A program made the position numbers and the translations under genes. 58,346 nt of DNA from Spirochaetales bacterium. Lineage in GTDB: Bacteria > Spirochaetota > Spirochaetia > SZUA-6 > JAFGRV01. The stretch covers positions 1 to 58,346 of the forward strand of contig JAFGHO010000099.1 in NCBI GenBank assembly GCA_016930085.1. Direction: 5' to 3'. The notes under the pieces were generated by a model that did not search any database, was not told the origin of the DNA, and saw nothing but the letters and a program-made list of their open reading frames with translations. This document shows, piece after piece, positions 41,035 to 50,705 of the stretch (position 1 is the first letter of the stretch; every line of letters starts with the position of its first letter).

Positions 41035-43134
41035 TTAAAACTCTTCGAAATCGGTATCGAGTGAGTCCTTTTTTCCCTTTTGTTTGAGATCGATATTCAC
41101 CCCCTCGTCTTTTTCCCTGTCAATGACGGTGATGCCCGTCTCTTCCTTGCCGCCCGTCTTCGTTTTCTGTTTGCCTTTTCCCAGATGGGCGATATGAATA
41201 TGGGCGTCTTTTTGCTTGATTCCGGTGCCCTGCTTCACGCTTTTCGTGATCAACCGGCTGCCGCCGTTTCCGTTTCCGTCCACCTTGAAAAACTCGACCG
41301 TCGCCTGAAGCTGTTCCGCCTGACTCGCGAGTTCTTCCGACGTCGAGGCCATTTCTTCGGACGCGGATGCGTTCTGCTGGATGACCGAATCAAGCTGCAT
41401 GATCGCCTTGTTGATCTGTTCCGTCCCCGAGTTCTGTTCTTTCGACGACGCGCTGATTTCCTGAACGAGTTCCGCCGTTTTCTGTATATCGGGAACGATC
41501 CGTTTCAGCATTTCACCGGCTTTTTCGGCGACCGCGACGCTGGTACTCGAAAGTTCCGAGATCTCTCCCGCCGCGACCTGGCTTCGTTCGGCGAGTTTCC
41601 TCACTTCCGCCGCCACGACCGCGAATCCCTTGCCGTGCTCGCCCGCCCGTGCCGCCTCTATCGCAGCATTGAGGGCGAGCATATTGGTCGAGCGTGCGAT
41701 CTCCTCGATGATCCTGATCTTTTCCGCGATCTCTTTCATGGCGAGTACCGTATCGTCGACAGCCTTGCCGCCTTCCTGCGCGTCCTGCGCCGCCTTGAGG
41801 CTGATTTTTTCCGTCTGGATAGCGTTGTCCGCGTTCTGCCTGATATTGGCGCCCATCTGTTCCATGGAAGAAGATACCTCTTCAGCCGCGGCGGCCTGTT
41901 CGCTCGCGCCCTGGCTGATTTCTTCAGTGCTCGACGACAGTTCCTGGCTTCCCGATGCCACATTGTCGGCCGCACCCTTTATCGTCGCGACCACGTTCCT
42001 GAGATTGTCGGCCATGTTCTTCATGGCCGCGTATACGCTTCCGACATCGACTTTCTTTTCCTCGAGGTGCATGGTGAGATCCCCGCCTGCGATCGTGGCC
42101 GCGATTGTCGCGACTTCGCCGGGCTCGGCGCCGAGGGGTTTCGTGATGGTATTGGTGATGATGACGCCCAGAATGATTGCGAGGACGAAACTGATTATGG
42201 AAAGCACGATAATGAGGACATTCGATGTGGTCTGAGCGTTGTCCGCCTGCCCCATGGCGGCATTCATGTGTTTGTCCGCTTCGACTTCGACCTTGTCCAT
42301 GGTGAGGTCGCCTTTTTCACCGTATTCGTCGATCACCTTTATGTGCGTCTGTGTTTCGAGAATATCCCCGATCGCGCCGTCGCGTTCGTCGAACATTTTT
42401 AAAGCGTAAGCGCTGAAATCGTTATGTTCCCTTACGATATCGTCGGGAAGCCCGGAAGCGATCGACCTGAACTCTCCATCGAGTGTCCTAAAACTGTTAT
42501 TCAGGGTTGCCGCGTAAGAGCGATCGAGAATTCCCGCGTATTCTTCGGCGATGGCCTTCTGTTCGAACATGATCGCCTTGCCTTCCATCGACGCGTCGAC
42601 CCGCGCGTCGATTTTTATGTTGAGCCGCCGTTCGTAATCTTCGAAGCCCGTGCGGAGACTCTCCGAGTGTTCGTCGAAATCCTTCATGATCGCATTCAGG
42701 CTTGCCATACGCGCGAGCACCTCTTTTCGATGTCCGATCAATTCAAGGGCATTGTCGGCAAAGGTGGCGTGGTAGGAGTCCGCTTCGTCTGCGAGATCCA
42801 CGATCGCCCCCTCTCCGTTCTCTTTGATATAGGTCACATAGTTGTCGAAGTCATCGACCGTCTGTTTGAACTCCCCTTCAATTTTTTTCACCTCGTCGAG
42901 CGAGTCGGAGAGCATGACTTCGCCCATCAGGTCCCTTCCGCTGATGAGGGCGATCATCGCTTCCATGGCATTGTCGGCGAGGGGGACTTCTTTGTCCTTG
43001 ATGGTATCGGTCGCGTCCCCGATATTCGAGATACTGATGAAACAGATGACGCCGAGGGTCGCGACCAGAAGGGCGACGACAAAAAACCCGGTCAGGAGTT
43101 TCGTCCTCACCTTCATCTCACGTTTTTGATTCAT
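41035..43134 (-). CDS. Methyl-accepting chemotaxis protein
   Basis: The 699-residue receptor has a first transmembrane helix (about residues 13-33), a helical periplasmic sensor domain (34-300) of unknown ligand, a second helix (about 308-330), a HAMP-like linker ([25 protein letters not shown]) and the cytoplasmic signalling hairpin with the conserved [22 protein letters not shown] tip. The C-terminus ends DFEEF after a flexible charged tail, probably a docking site for methylation enzymes. The signalling part is nearly identical to those of the two other receptors in the window. GGAGG precedes the ATG. Confidence 0.93.
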   Translation of the reverse strand: MNQKREMKVRTKLLTGFFVVALLVATLGVICFISISNIGDATDTIKDKEVPLADNAMEAMIALISGRDLMGEVMLSDSLDEVKKIEGEFKQTVDDFDNYVTYIKENGEGAIVDLADEADSYHATFADNALELIGHRKEVLARMASLNAIMKDFDEHSESLRTGFEDYERRLNIKIDARVDASMEGKAIMFEQKAIAEEYAGILDRSYAATLNNSFRTLDGEFRSIASGLPDDIVREHNDFSAYALKMFDERDGAIGDILETQTHIKVIDEYGEKGDLTMDKVEVEADKHMNAAMGQADNAQTTSNVLIIVLSIISFVLAIILGVIITNTITKPLGAEPGEVATIAATIAGGDLTMHLEEKKVDVGSVYAAMKNMADNLRNVVATIKGAADNVASGSQELSSSTEEISQGASEQAAAAEEVSSSMEQMGANIRQNADNAIQTEKISLKAAQDAQEGGKAVDDTVLAMKEIAEKIRIIEEIARSTNMLALNAAIEAARAGEHGKGFAVVAAEVRKLAERSQVAAGEISELSSTSVAVAEKAGEMLKRIVPDIQKTAELVQEISASSKEQNSGTEQINKAIMQLDSVIQQNASASEEMASTSEELASQAEQLQATVEFFKVDGNGNGGSRLITKSVKQGTGIKQKDAHIHIAHLGKGKQKTKTGGKEETGITVIDREKDEGVNIDLKQKGKKDSLDTDFEEF

Positions 43135-43520
43135 TTGAGACCTCCTTCAATCAAAAATGACGATTTCCATAAAAATGCCGCCCGCTTTTCAGGTGGTATT
43201 TTTACTCCCGCGCGCGAGCGCGGGACATCCCGATACGTTCACTTTATCTACTTTAAAGAATTTTAAAAAACGGGAAAAATATTTCCATAAGGGGAAGCCT
43301 GTTTTTATTGTCGAAATCCCTTAGACGCGTTTCGCAAAACCTGAGAAAGCGGTAAAAATGTACCTGTCGATGCCGGGCACCGGTCCGCGCGGTTCAGGGA
43401 CGCGATCGTTCAGGCATATTCGTTCGAGCGGTCTTTGAAAAAAGGAGGAAAGTGAGGAAACATCGTCCCGCCGCATGAAACTTGTTCGAGGGAAAAAAAT
43501 AACATCAGGGAAAAGACCGG
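43135..43520. other. 386-base intergenic region upstream of the receptor gene
   Basis: It lies between the response-regulator gene end and the receptor start. It holds a seven-base-pair hairpin (TCCCGCG/CGCGGGA at 43206-43225) about 70 bases ahead of the receptor gene. I find no consensus sigma-70 or sigma-28 promoter and no small gene. The promoter of the receptor should be here. Confidence 0.45.
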
Positions 43521-44171
43521 TTATTCTGAGATCGAGGTGAATCCTTCCTTGATCGCGTATTTGACGAGATCCGCGACCGTTTCGATTTCCAGTTTTTGCA
43601 TGAGTTGCCTCCGGTAGGTTTCGACTGTTTTTACGCTGATATCCATTTCATCCGCGATCGCTTTGGTCTTTTTCCCGTCCGCGATCAGCTTCAGGACCGC
43701 GCATTCCTTTTCGGTAAGCAGTTCACCGATGGTCTTTTGGTGCGACATGGTGTTCACATAGCCTTTGATTACGGTTTTCGCGATTTCGTCGCTCAAATAG
43801 GTGCCGCCTGAATGCACGGAGGTAATCGCCGAGACGAGTTCATCGAAAGAACAGCCCTTCACCACATAACCCGCCACCCCCGCCTCGAGCATGGCGGTGA
43901 GGTAGTGTTTGTGGGAATACATCGAAAGCGCGATTATTTTCGTTTCGGGCGATTTTTCGAGAATTTTTTTGCTCGCCTCGATGCCGTCGAATTCCGGAAT
44001 GAGGACATCCATGATGACGATATCCGGTTTCAGTTCGAGGGTGAGGGAAACCGCATCCCGTCCGTTCGTCGTCGTCCCGATCACTTCCATTCCGTCGTGC
44101 CTGTCGATGAGTGATTTGAGTCCGTCGCACATGATTTTATGATCGTCGACGATCAGGATTCTTATGGCCAT
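43521..44171 (-). CDS. LuxR/NarL-type response regulator (pair 1)
   Basis: The 216-residue regulator has a receiver domain (DDHKIMCDGLKSLI, phosphoacceptor Asp in IVIMDVLIPEFDG, Lys-type switch in YVVKGCSFDEL) and a LuxR helix-turn-helix (LTEKECAVLKLIADGKKTKAIADEMDISVKTVETYR). It follows its kinase gene by four bases and should be phosphorylated by it. The target promoters are unknown. Confidence 0.92.
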   Translation of the reverse strand: MAIRILIVDDHKIMCDGLKSLIDRHDGMEVIGTTTNGRDAVSLTLELKPDIVIMDVLIPEFDGIEASKKILEKSPETKIIALSMYSHKHYLTAMLEAGVAGYVVKGCSFDELVSAITSVHSGGTYLSDEIAKTVIKGYVNTMSHQKTIGELLTEKECAVLKLIADGKKTKAIADEMDISVKTVETYRRQLMQKLEIETVADLVKYAIKEGFTSISE

Positions 44172-44175
44172 ACAA

Positions 44176-45312
44176 TCACTCCTTGTCCTCGCCGCCGTTA
44201 TCCTTCGTGACGCACGGCAGCGTGAGGGTGACCTCCGTTCCTTTACCCGGTTCGGATCGAACGGTCATTTCACCGCCGATATATGAAACCCGTTCGCTGA
44301 TGCTGAACAGCCCGAATCCGTGTGTGTGTGAGAGCCGTTCGTTGACTTTTGATGAATCGAATCCTTTTCCCCGGTCGCTTACCGTTATCGTGAGGGTATT
44401 ATCGACGCATTCAAGGGTAAGCCGGGCGGTATCGGTTGCAGCGTGCTTGACGATATTGGTCAAAAGTTCATTGACGATCTTGAACACCATGATGGTGACG
44501 ATATCCTCGCACACGCGTTCCGGAGAAAGCGAATAAAACTCGCAATGCAGGCCGAAACGGGACTCGAACTCTTCGGCGAGCCATTTGAGCGCGGGAAACA
44601 AACCGAACTTGTGGAGGGTGGGCGGGCTGAGTCTGAATGTCATCGAACGGATGTGCGCAAGCGATTCTTCGGTGAGTCTGTGTATCTCTTCGATCTGCTC
44701 GAGGATCCTCCGGTCCCGGGTGAGGGTGTGCAGTATACTCAGTTTCATGGTGGAAAGCGCGAGGGGCTGGCCGATCTGGTCGTGGAGGTCCTGGGCGATG
44801 AGTCTGCGCTCCCGTTCTTCGGCGAGCGTCAACTCGAAACTCAGGGCCTTGAGTTTTCTTTCATAGGATTTAATGAGCGTTTCGGTAAGCCGTTGTGCGG
44901 TCACGTCCTCGAGAAAGATCAATGCCCCCTGTATAGCACCGCTTTTACCCCAGAGGGGAAAACCGTTCAAACGGAAATGGTGCAGACTGCAATTGGTATC
45001 GTTTTCGATTTTTATATCGGATTGAATATGTATTTTCCCTTTGAGAATCTCCGCTATGGTACAGCATTGACTCGGGCAGAGTCCGTTCTTGAAGGTTTTG
45101 AAACATTTACTGCCGGTAATCTTTTCCCGTTTGACGCAAAAAAGATTCTCGATAACCCTGTTGATCTGGATTATGGTAAACTCCTTGTCGATGACAATGA
45201 TCCCGTGTTCTTCGATATCGTAAAGCCGCTCGAGTTCGTTACAGGAGAGAATGAAACGAGTCTCTTTCATTTTTTTCGCCTTCACCGTCGCCGCTACAGG
45301 GTGTTTCATCAT
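44176..45312 (-). CDS. NarX-like sensor histidine kinase with Cys-rich PAS domain (pair 1)
   Basis: The 378-residue kinase is cytoplasmic. The open frame runs further upstream but overlaps the preceding regulator gene, so I choose ATG 45312; ATG 45270 is also possible. A PAS domain (about residues 25-140) carries a cysteine cluster (CFKTFKNGLCPSQCC). It is followed by HisKA_3 (ERRLIAQDLHDQIGQPLALS; phospho-His in DLHDQ) and an ATPase domain ending SDRGKGFD and HGFGLFSISER. The cysteines suggest redox or metal sensing. It is paired with the regulator four bases downstream. Confidence 0.85.
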   Translation of the reverse strand: MMKHPVAATVKAKKMKETRFILSCNELERLYDIEEHGIIVIDKEFTIIQINRVIENLFCVKREKITGSKCFKTFKNGLCPSQCCTIAEILKGKIHIQSDIKIENDTNCSLHHFRLNGFPLWGKSGAIQGALIFLEDVTAQRLTETLIKSYERKLKALSFELTLAEERERRLIAQDLHDQIGQPLALSTMKLSILHTLTRDRRILEQIEEIHRLTEESLAHIRSMTFRLSPPTLHKFGLFPALKWLAEEFESRFGLHCEFYSLSPERVCEDIVTIMVFKIVNELLTNIVKHAATDTARLTLECVDNTLTITVSDRGKGFDSSKVNERLSHTHGFGLFSISERVSYIGGEMTVRSEPGKGTEVTLTLPCVTKDNGGEDKE

Positions 45313-45388
45313 CCTAATATTAAGGATAATTGATCGTAAAACCGATTTCAAGCGGAAATAATGCGCATCCGGCCGTCCGGCTTCGCCA

Positions 45389-46054
45389 TTACCCCGTGCA
45401 GGTGATGCAGGGGGAGGTGATCCCTTCCCTGATCGCGTATTTGACCAGTTCGGCGATACCGGCAAGCGAGAGTTTCGTCATGATCCGCCTCCGGTGCGCT
45501 TCGACCGTTTTGACGCTGATGTTGAGGTACCATGCAATCTCTTTCGGATTTTTCCCGTCAGCCAGATATTTGAGAACCTCGTATTCCCGCTCGGAAAGCG
45601 AGTGGAGGCGGCAGCCGTCTTTTTTTGCCGTTTTTCTGACATAATCGTTGATTACAATGCCGGTGATACTGCGGCTGAGATAGGTGCCGTCATGATAGAC
45701 GGTTTTGATCGCTGAAGCGAGTTCCTCGAACGCGCAATCCTTGATCAGGTAGCCGGAGGCGCCGGCCGAAAGCATTTCCGTGATAAAACGGCTGTTCGAA
45801 TGCATCGAAAGCGCGATGATCCTGATACCATCGTTTTCTTCGAGAATCTTCCTTGTCGCTTCGATCCCGTTCAATCCCGGCATCGTCACATCCATGATCA
45901 CTATATCCGGTTTGAGCGACCGGGCGAGTTCGATTGTCTCGATACCGTCGACCGCTTCGCCCGCGATTTCGATGTCCGGAAGCTGTTCGACGAGCGACTT
46001 CAGGCCGTCCCTCATTATTTTATGATCGTCTGAGAGAAGCAGTGAAATAGCCAT
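45389..46054 (-). CDS. LuxR/NarL-type response regulator (pair 2)
   Basis: The 221-residue regulator starts at ATG 46054 after GGGAGG; the longer frame runs into the kinase gene. The receiver has DDHKIMRDGL, Asp in IVIMDVTMPGLNG and a Lys in YLIKDCAFEEL. The LuxR domain (LSEREYEVLKYLADGKNPKEIAWYLNISVKTVEAHR) binds DNA. The tail ends CITCTG, an extra CxxC not seen in the other two regulators. The ATG overlaps the kinase stop (TAATG), so the two are translationally coupled. Confidence 0.92.
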   Translation of the reverse strand: MAISLLLSDDHKIMRDGLKSLVEQLPDIEIAGEAVDGIETIELARSLKPDIVIMDVTMPGLNGIEATRKILEENDGIRIIALSMHSNSRFITEMLSAGASGYLIKDCAFEELASAIKTVYHDGTYLSRSITGIVINDYVRKTAKKDGCRLHSLSEREYEVLKYLADGKNPKEIAWYLNISVKTVEAHRRRIMTKLSLAGIAELVKYAIREGITSPCITCTG

Positions 46055-47463
46055 TATTTTTTTCCTCCCGTCAAACATGATTTTTTTGCAAAGGGTATCA
46101 TGAGGTTTACTTTTGTCCCCGCCCCTTCGGCTGATTCGATATCGAGCCTGCCGCCGATATAGTTGAGCCGTTCGCGGATGTTGAACAGCCCGAATCCTTT
46201 GCACCCTGAAATGATCGTCTCGAGCCGGCCGGAATCGAATCCCTTTCCCCGATCGCAGACGGAAATGGTAACACCGTCATCGCCGCCGTGAATATCAACG
46301 GCGGCGATGTCCGTACCCGCGTGTTTGACGACATTCAAGAGCAGTTCATTGATGATTTTAAAAAGCAGGATGCTCATGTCCTCGTTCATATCGATACGGT
46401 CGATATCGGTGTAAAAATCACAGGAAAGACCGTACCTGTCGCGGTAATGATCGATCAGCCATTCAAACGCGGCGATCAGTCCGAATTCGTACAGGACGGG
46501 GGGGCTGAGTGTAAACGTTAGCGACCGTGTCGTACGTATCGTATCCTCCACCAGTGAACGGACCTCCTCGATAACGGATGAATCCGGGTGGTTTTTATGC
46601 GAGGCCTTCAGGGCGCCAAGCTTGATTTTGGCGAGCGCGAGTTTCTGGCCGATATGATCGTGCAGATTGGTGGCGATCCTCCTCCGCTCCTTTTCCTCGG
46701 CCAGGGTCAGTTCGGAAGAGATTGCCTTGAGTTTCGAACGGTAACGGGCGAGTGTTTTTTTTGTTTTCATTTTCTCCGTTATGTCACGGATATTGAAGAC
46801 AAAACCCTTTACAGTACCTTCCGTATCCCAGAAGGGGGTTGCCGATGAACAACAGGTTTTCTTTTTTTTCCCTGTCGTATCTCCGATTTCGAATATCGTT
46901 TCGACACATGTGTCTCCGCCGGTTATCCTTTTGATGGGGCACCTCGCGGTATCGCAGTCGGGATTGCACAGGATTTGCGAACATCTTTTTCCGACTATGT
47001 CGGATTCCGTGCGTTCCAAAAGGCGCTTCAGCATGGCGTTTGTCTTGATTATTTTACCTTCGGGCCCGATTATTGCGATGCCGTTCACCGAATTCTGAAA
47101 AATCTGATCCATTTCCGTGCGGATGAGGGCGAGACCCTTTTCCGTTTTGATCAGTTTCTCGCTCAACATGGTGACTATGAAATAGACGAATACGAACATA
47201 AACGCCCTCAACAGGTCATTGTATATTTCAACCCCGGAGCGGACAAACAGGTGGTTGAGAACGAGAAAAAGGGAGAGAAAAAGTGCGACGATATATCCCT
47301 TTTTCCACCAGATCGCGGCAAGGATGATGGGAATATAGAAGAAATGTGTGACCACCGCCCCTTTTTTTAGAAAAATATGAAAGAAAATGGTAAGAGAAAG
47401 CGTCACGGCAAGCAATACCGTCATTACAAGTATTTTATAATGCTTTTTCTGCCGACCGAGCAT
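46054..47463 (-). CDS. Membrane NarX-like sensor histidine kinase with Cys-rich PAS domain (pair 2)
   Basis: The 469-residue kinase starts at ATG 47463 after AAGGGG. The N-terminus has about four transmembrane helices (residues 10-110, with the histidine- and tyrosine-bearing FFYIPIILAAIWWKKGY pattern). A PAS domain follows with several cysteines (GKRCSQILCNPDCDTARCPI), then HisKA_3 (ERRRIATNLHDHIGQKLAL) and an ATPase domain (CDRGKGFDSG, GFGLFNIRER). Membrane sensor and PAS cysteines point to envelope or redox cues. It overlaps its regulator by one base. Confidence 0.88.
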   Translation of the reverse strand: MLGRQKKHYKILVMTVLLAVTLSLTIFFHIFLKKGAVVTHFFYIPIILAAIWWKKGYIVALFLSLFLVLNHLFVRSGVEIYNDLLRAFMFVFVYFIVTMLSEKLIKTEKGLALIRTEMDQIFQNSVNGIAIIGPEGKIIKTNAMLKRLLERTESDIVGKRCSQILCNPDCDTARCPIKRITGGDTCVETIFEIGDTTGKKKKTCCSSATPFWDTEGTVKGFVFNIRDITEKMKTKKTLARYRSKLKAISSELTLAEEKERRRIATNLHDHIGQKLALAKIKLGALKASHKNHPDSSVIEEVRSLVEDTIRTTRSLTFTLSPPVLYEFGLIAAFEWLIDHYRDRYGLSCDFYTDIDRIDMNEDMSILLFKIINELLLNVVKHAGTDIAAVDIHGGDDGVTISVCDRGKGFDSGRLETIISGCKGFGLFNIRERLNYIGGRLDIESAEGAGTKVNLMIPFAKKSCLTGGKK

Positions 47464-47542
47464 AGGAAACCCCTTTTGAAAAGATACGGGAAACAATAAA
47501 AGCTCCCGTATCTTTTTAGCATAAAGACACATCTATGAAAAC

Positions 47543-49627
47543 CTAAAATTCTTCGAAATCTTCATCGCGTTTGTCTCCTGCGGCGTTTCCGCCCATATCG
47601 ATATCGACACCGTCTTTAATGTTTTTATTTTTTTTCTGTTTCGTCCTGCGGTCCTCGACAACGGTGATTCCCGTCTGTGTCTCGGCCGCGCTGTGTTCCT
47701 TTCCGCTCCCCAGATGTCCGATATTGATTTTATGTGTCGTCACCATGTTCTTTTTTCCCCCTGTATGATCCGGGAGGACATGGGCGGATTTTCTGCCGTT
47801 CCCGTTTCCGTCGGTTCTGAAGAATTCCATCGTCGCAAGCAGTTGTTCGGCCTGACCCGCGAGTTCTTCGGAAGTGGACGCCATTTCTTCGGAAGCCGAG
47901 GCGTTCTGCTGGATCACCGTATCGAGCTGCATGATTGCCTTGTTGATCTGTTCGACGCCGGAATTCTGTTCCTTGCTTGCCGCGCTGATCTCCTGAACGA
48001 GTTCCGCCGTTTTTTGAATATCGGGCACGATCCGTTTCAGCATATCGCCCGCCTTTTCGGCTATGGCGACGCTCGTCGAGGACAATTCCGAAATTTCCCC
48101 CGCCGCGATCTGACTCCGTTCGGCGAGTTTTCTCACTTCGGCCGCGACAACGGCGAACCCCTTGCCGTGTTCTCCCGCCCGAGCGGCTTCGATCGCCGCG
48201 TTCAAAGCAAGCATATTCGTCGACCTCGCGATTTCTTCAATTATTCTTATCTTTTCGGCTATTTCTTTCATTGCCAACACCGTGTCGGCAACGGATTTGC
48301 CTCCTTCTTCTGCATCCTGTGAGGCCTTGAGCGCGATTTTTTCCGTTTGGAGGGCATTATCCGCGTTCTGCCTGATATTGGCCCCCATCTGTTCCATGGA
48401 AGAAGAGACCTCCTCGGCGGCCGCGGCCTGTTCGTTCGCACCCTGCGACAATTCCTCGGAACTCGATGACAGCTGCTGGCTTCCCGAAGAGACATTATCC
48501 GCCGCCCCTTTTACCGTCATCACGATTTCATTCAGTTTGCCGACCATATTTCTGAGTGCCTCGACGAGTATCCCTATTTCATCGTTCTGGTATATGTCGA
48601 TGTGCGCGGTCAGGTTACCGTCGGCGACATTTTTCGCGAAATCGACCCCTTTACGGAGCGCCTTTGTGATCGATCGTGTGATAATGACGGCGATAATAAG
48701 GCTCAATAGTATCGCGAGTCCTGTTCCGCTCCAGATAACGACATTCGACTGGGCCATTTGAGCGAGCATTTTCGCTTTCTGGTCTTCGCGGGCGTTCGTG
48801 CAGATTTCGTCCGCCGCCCTCGCCGCTTTTACCATCGCCTCGTCCGCCGCTTTCTGTTCATCTCGAAGGTCTACATAGCGGTCGAATGCCTGGCGATACG
48901 CCCTCACCGATTCGAGGACACGATCGGATAATTCTTTGTTCGATGTCTGCTGAAAACGTGATTTCAATTCCTGCGCGAGTTCCTCTATCTGGAGTGCACT
49001 CGTCTTTACCTTGTCGGCGTAGGCCGGATCATCGCGGATGATGAAATTCTTCTCCTCGCGCCTGCATTCCAGGGCCCAGATGATGAGTCTGCCCGCATCG
49101 TCTGATTTCAGGAGTTTGTCCTGTATCGCCGCCCTGTCCGCACCGGATGCGAGCAGCTTTTTGTATTCGGCCTGCTGGTCGGTCATCATCTTTTCCGCCG
49201 CGGTAATGACATTTCTCGCCTGATTGGTCATTATGGTATCCTGTTCATCGAGTCTGGTCTGTAATGACACATAATTATCGAACGCCTGTTCATAAACGGC
49301 CGTTTGGGACAGGACGTCGTCCATCTGTTTTTTATTGACCTCCTGATCGAATTTATTTTTTGTCGTTTCCGCCTGGCTAGTTATGTCCGAAACGATTTTT
49401 TTGACTTCATCAATGTAACTTTTGTCGCCGCGGATAATGAAATTTTTTTCCTGCTGTCTGGCCTGAAGCATATATTTCACCAGCCTGTTGACATCATCGC
49501 TTTTGTCGACCCTGTCCGCGACACCATTCATACCTATCCAGGCAACAATACCGACAATACCGGTAATAATGAGGACAACGGTAAAGCCGCCGCCTATTTT
49601 CAATGCCATTCTTAAATCTTTTAACAT
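47543..49627 (-). CDS. Methyl-accepting chemotaxis protein with HBM-like sensor
   Basis: The 694-residue receptor has transmembrane helices near 8-31 and 298-320. The periplasmic part is a repeat of two helical bundles, each with the phrase [16 protein letters not shown] or [16 protein letters not shown], typical of the helical bimodular (HBM) domain. HBM receptors sense organic acids in some bacteria. A HAMP domain and the standard signalling hairpin ([22 protein letters not shown]) follow. The C-terminus ends DFEEF. Its ligand is not known. It has GGAGG ahead of the ATG. Confidence 0.93.
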   Translation of the reverse strand: MLKDLRMALKIGGGFTVVLIITGIVGIVAWIGMNGVADRVDKSDDVNRLVKYMLQARQQEKNFIIRGDKSYIDEVKKIVSDITSQAETTKNKFDQEVNKKQMDDVLSQTAVYEQAFDNYVSLQTRLDEQDTIMTNQARNVITAAEKMMTDQQAEYKKLLASGADRAAIQDKLLKSDDAGRLIIWALECRREEKNFIIRDDPAYADKVKTSALQIEELAQELKSRFQQTSNKELSDRVLESVRAYRQAFDRYVDLRDEQKAADEAMVKAARAADEICTNAREDQKAKMLAQMAQSNVVIWSGTGLAILLSLIIAVIITRSITKALRKGVDFAKNVADGNLTAHIDIYQNDEIGILVEALRNMVGKLNEIVMTVKGAADNVSSGSQQLSSSSEELSQGANEQAAAAEEVSSSMEQMGANIRQNADNALQTEKIALKASQDAEEGGKSVADTVLAMKEIAEKIRIIEEIARSTNMLALNAAIEAARAGEHGKGFAVVAAEVRKLAERSQIAAGEISELSSTSVAIAEKAGDMLKRIVPDIQKTAELVQEISAASKEQNSGVEQINKAIMQLDTVIQQNASASEEMASTSEELAGQAEQLLATMEFFRTDGNGNGRKSAHVLPDHTGGKKNMVTTHKINIGHLGSGKEHSAAETQTGITVVEDRRTKQKKNKNIKDGVDIDMGGNAAGDKRDEDFEEF

Positions 49628-49904
49628 TACTTCCTCCTTGCTGATGTATTACATCTTGCCTGTCCGGGAAATAACCGGCTATGCGCATTTTTTGTTGATC
49701 AGCCGGGTGTTTCCCATCGGATACCTAGAGAATAGTAAGTAAAAATACGTATACAATTGACCAATCCCTTAATTTTATCGGAAAAATGGTAAAGATGATA
49801 TAAGGTCTCTCTTGAGCGGAATAAAGGATTTTCTTTATTGGAATGATGATGTGAATCGGTATAATTGACGGAAAATAAATTAATCGCAAATAAATAAAGA
49901 TGGC

Positions 49905-50558
49905 TCAGTTGTCAACCGAAGTTATTCCTTCCCCGATCGCGTACTTGACGAGTTCGGGAATTGAAGAAATACGTGTTTTTTCCATAATATTGCGTTTATG
50001 GGTTTCTACCGTTTTGGGGCTGAGATAAAGTATCGCCGCTATTTCCTTGGTCGATTTCCCTTCTGCAATAAGCTGAAGGACCTCGCGTTCGCGTATACTG
50101 AGTACAATCCCGGCGGTACCGGCCGTCTTTGATTTCTGCCGAACGTAATCCCTGACAACGACGTCGGTGATCGACGGGCTGAGGTACATTCTTCCTTCAT
50201 ATACCATGTGAACCGCGGCGATCAGTTCCTCGAATGCGCAATCCTTCAATAGATAGCCGGAAGCGCCCGCTTCGAGTATTCCGGAAATAAAGCGAGCGTG
50301 CGCGTGCATGGAGAGAGCGATTATTTTTACTTCGGGAAATCGTTCATTGATAATGCCGGTCGTGTCGATTCCGTTCAGTCCGGGCATGGTGATGTCCATG
50401 ATTATAATATCCGGATTGAGTATTTCCGTTTTTCGTATCACCTCGTGCCCGTCGGACGCCTTTCCGACCACCTCTATTTCCGGTTCTTTTGCCAAAAGGG
50501 AAAGAAGACCCTCCCTCATGAGTCGGTGGTCGTCGGCGACAATGATTTTTATCCTCAT
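49905..50558 (-). CDS. Orphan LuxR/NarL-type response regulator
   Basis: The 217-residue regulator (ATG 50558; TTG 50567 is possible) has a receiver domain (DDHRLMREGLLSLL, Asp in IIIMDITMPGLNG) and a LuxR domain (IREREVLQLIAEGKSTKEIAAILYLSPKTVETHKR). It closely resembles the two paired regulators in this window but has no kinase beside it. The gap to the receptor gene on its 3' side is 277 bases and holds no other gene. It may be driven by one of the neighbouring kinases. Confidence 0.9.
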   Translation of the reverse strand: MRIKIIVADDHRLMREGLLSLLAKEPEIEVVGKASDGHEVIRKTEILNPDIIIMDITMPGLNGIDTTGIINERFPEVKIIALSMHAHARFISGILEAGASGYLLKDCAFEELIAAVHMVYEGRMYLSPSITDVVVRDYVRQKSKTAGTAGIVLSIREREVLQLIAEGKSTKEIAAILYLSPKTVETHKRNIMEKTRISSIPELVKYAIGEGITSVDN

Positions 50559-50644
50559 CGTTATCAATAAAGTATATAACGCTATTCTTTTTTGTGCAAA
50601 TTAAATACGGAATGCTGGTATTAACGCATGCGATTGAAAAACGT

Positions 50645-50685
50645 AAAAAAAAACCCGCCGCTCGCCCCCTTTTGGGGCAGACGGC
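50645..50685 (-). terminator. intrinsic terminator of the RND operon
   Basis: GCCGCTCGCCCC and GGGGCAGACGGC (50657-50685) form an imperfect hairpin with a GC core, followed on the minus strand by a U-run from nine As at 50645-50653. It begins 20 bases after the stop of the barrel-protein gene. Confidence 0.75.
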
Positions 50686-50705
50686 AGGTGTTTTTGCGGG
50701 GAGAA

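Noticed and set aside
41080-42402. 440-residue open frame antisense to a chemotaxis receptor
   Set aside because: It is the mirror of the strongly conserved receptor coding region, rich in Arg, His and Phe from codon bias, with no family resemblance.
44443-45333. 296-residue open frame antisense to the pair 1 kinase
   Set aside because: It covers the kinase's ATPase and PAS regions in a shadow frame and has no start signals of its own.
43135-49904. Sigma-28 (FliA) promoters ahead of the receptor genes
   Set aside because: Only a CCGATAA-like -10 was seen near 49780; no matching -35 at the proper distance could be found.
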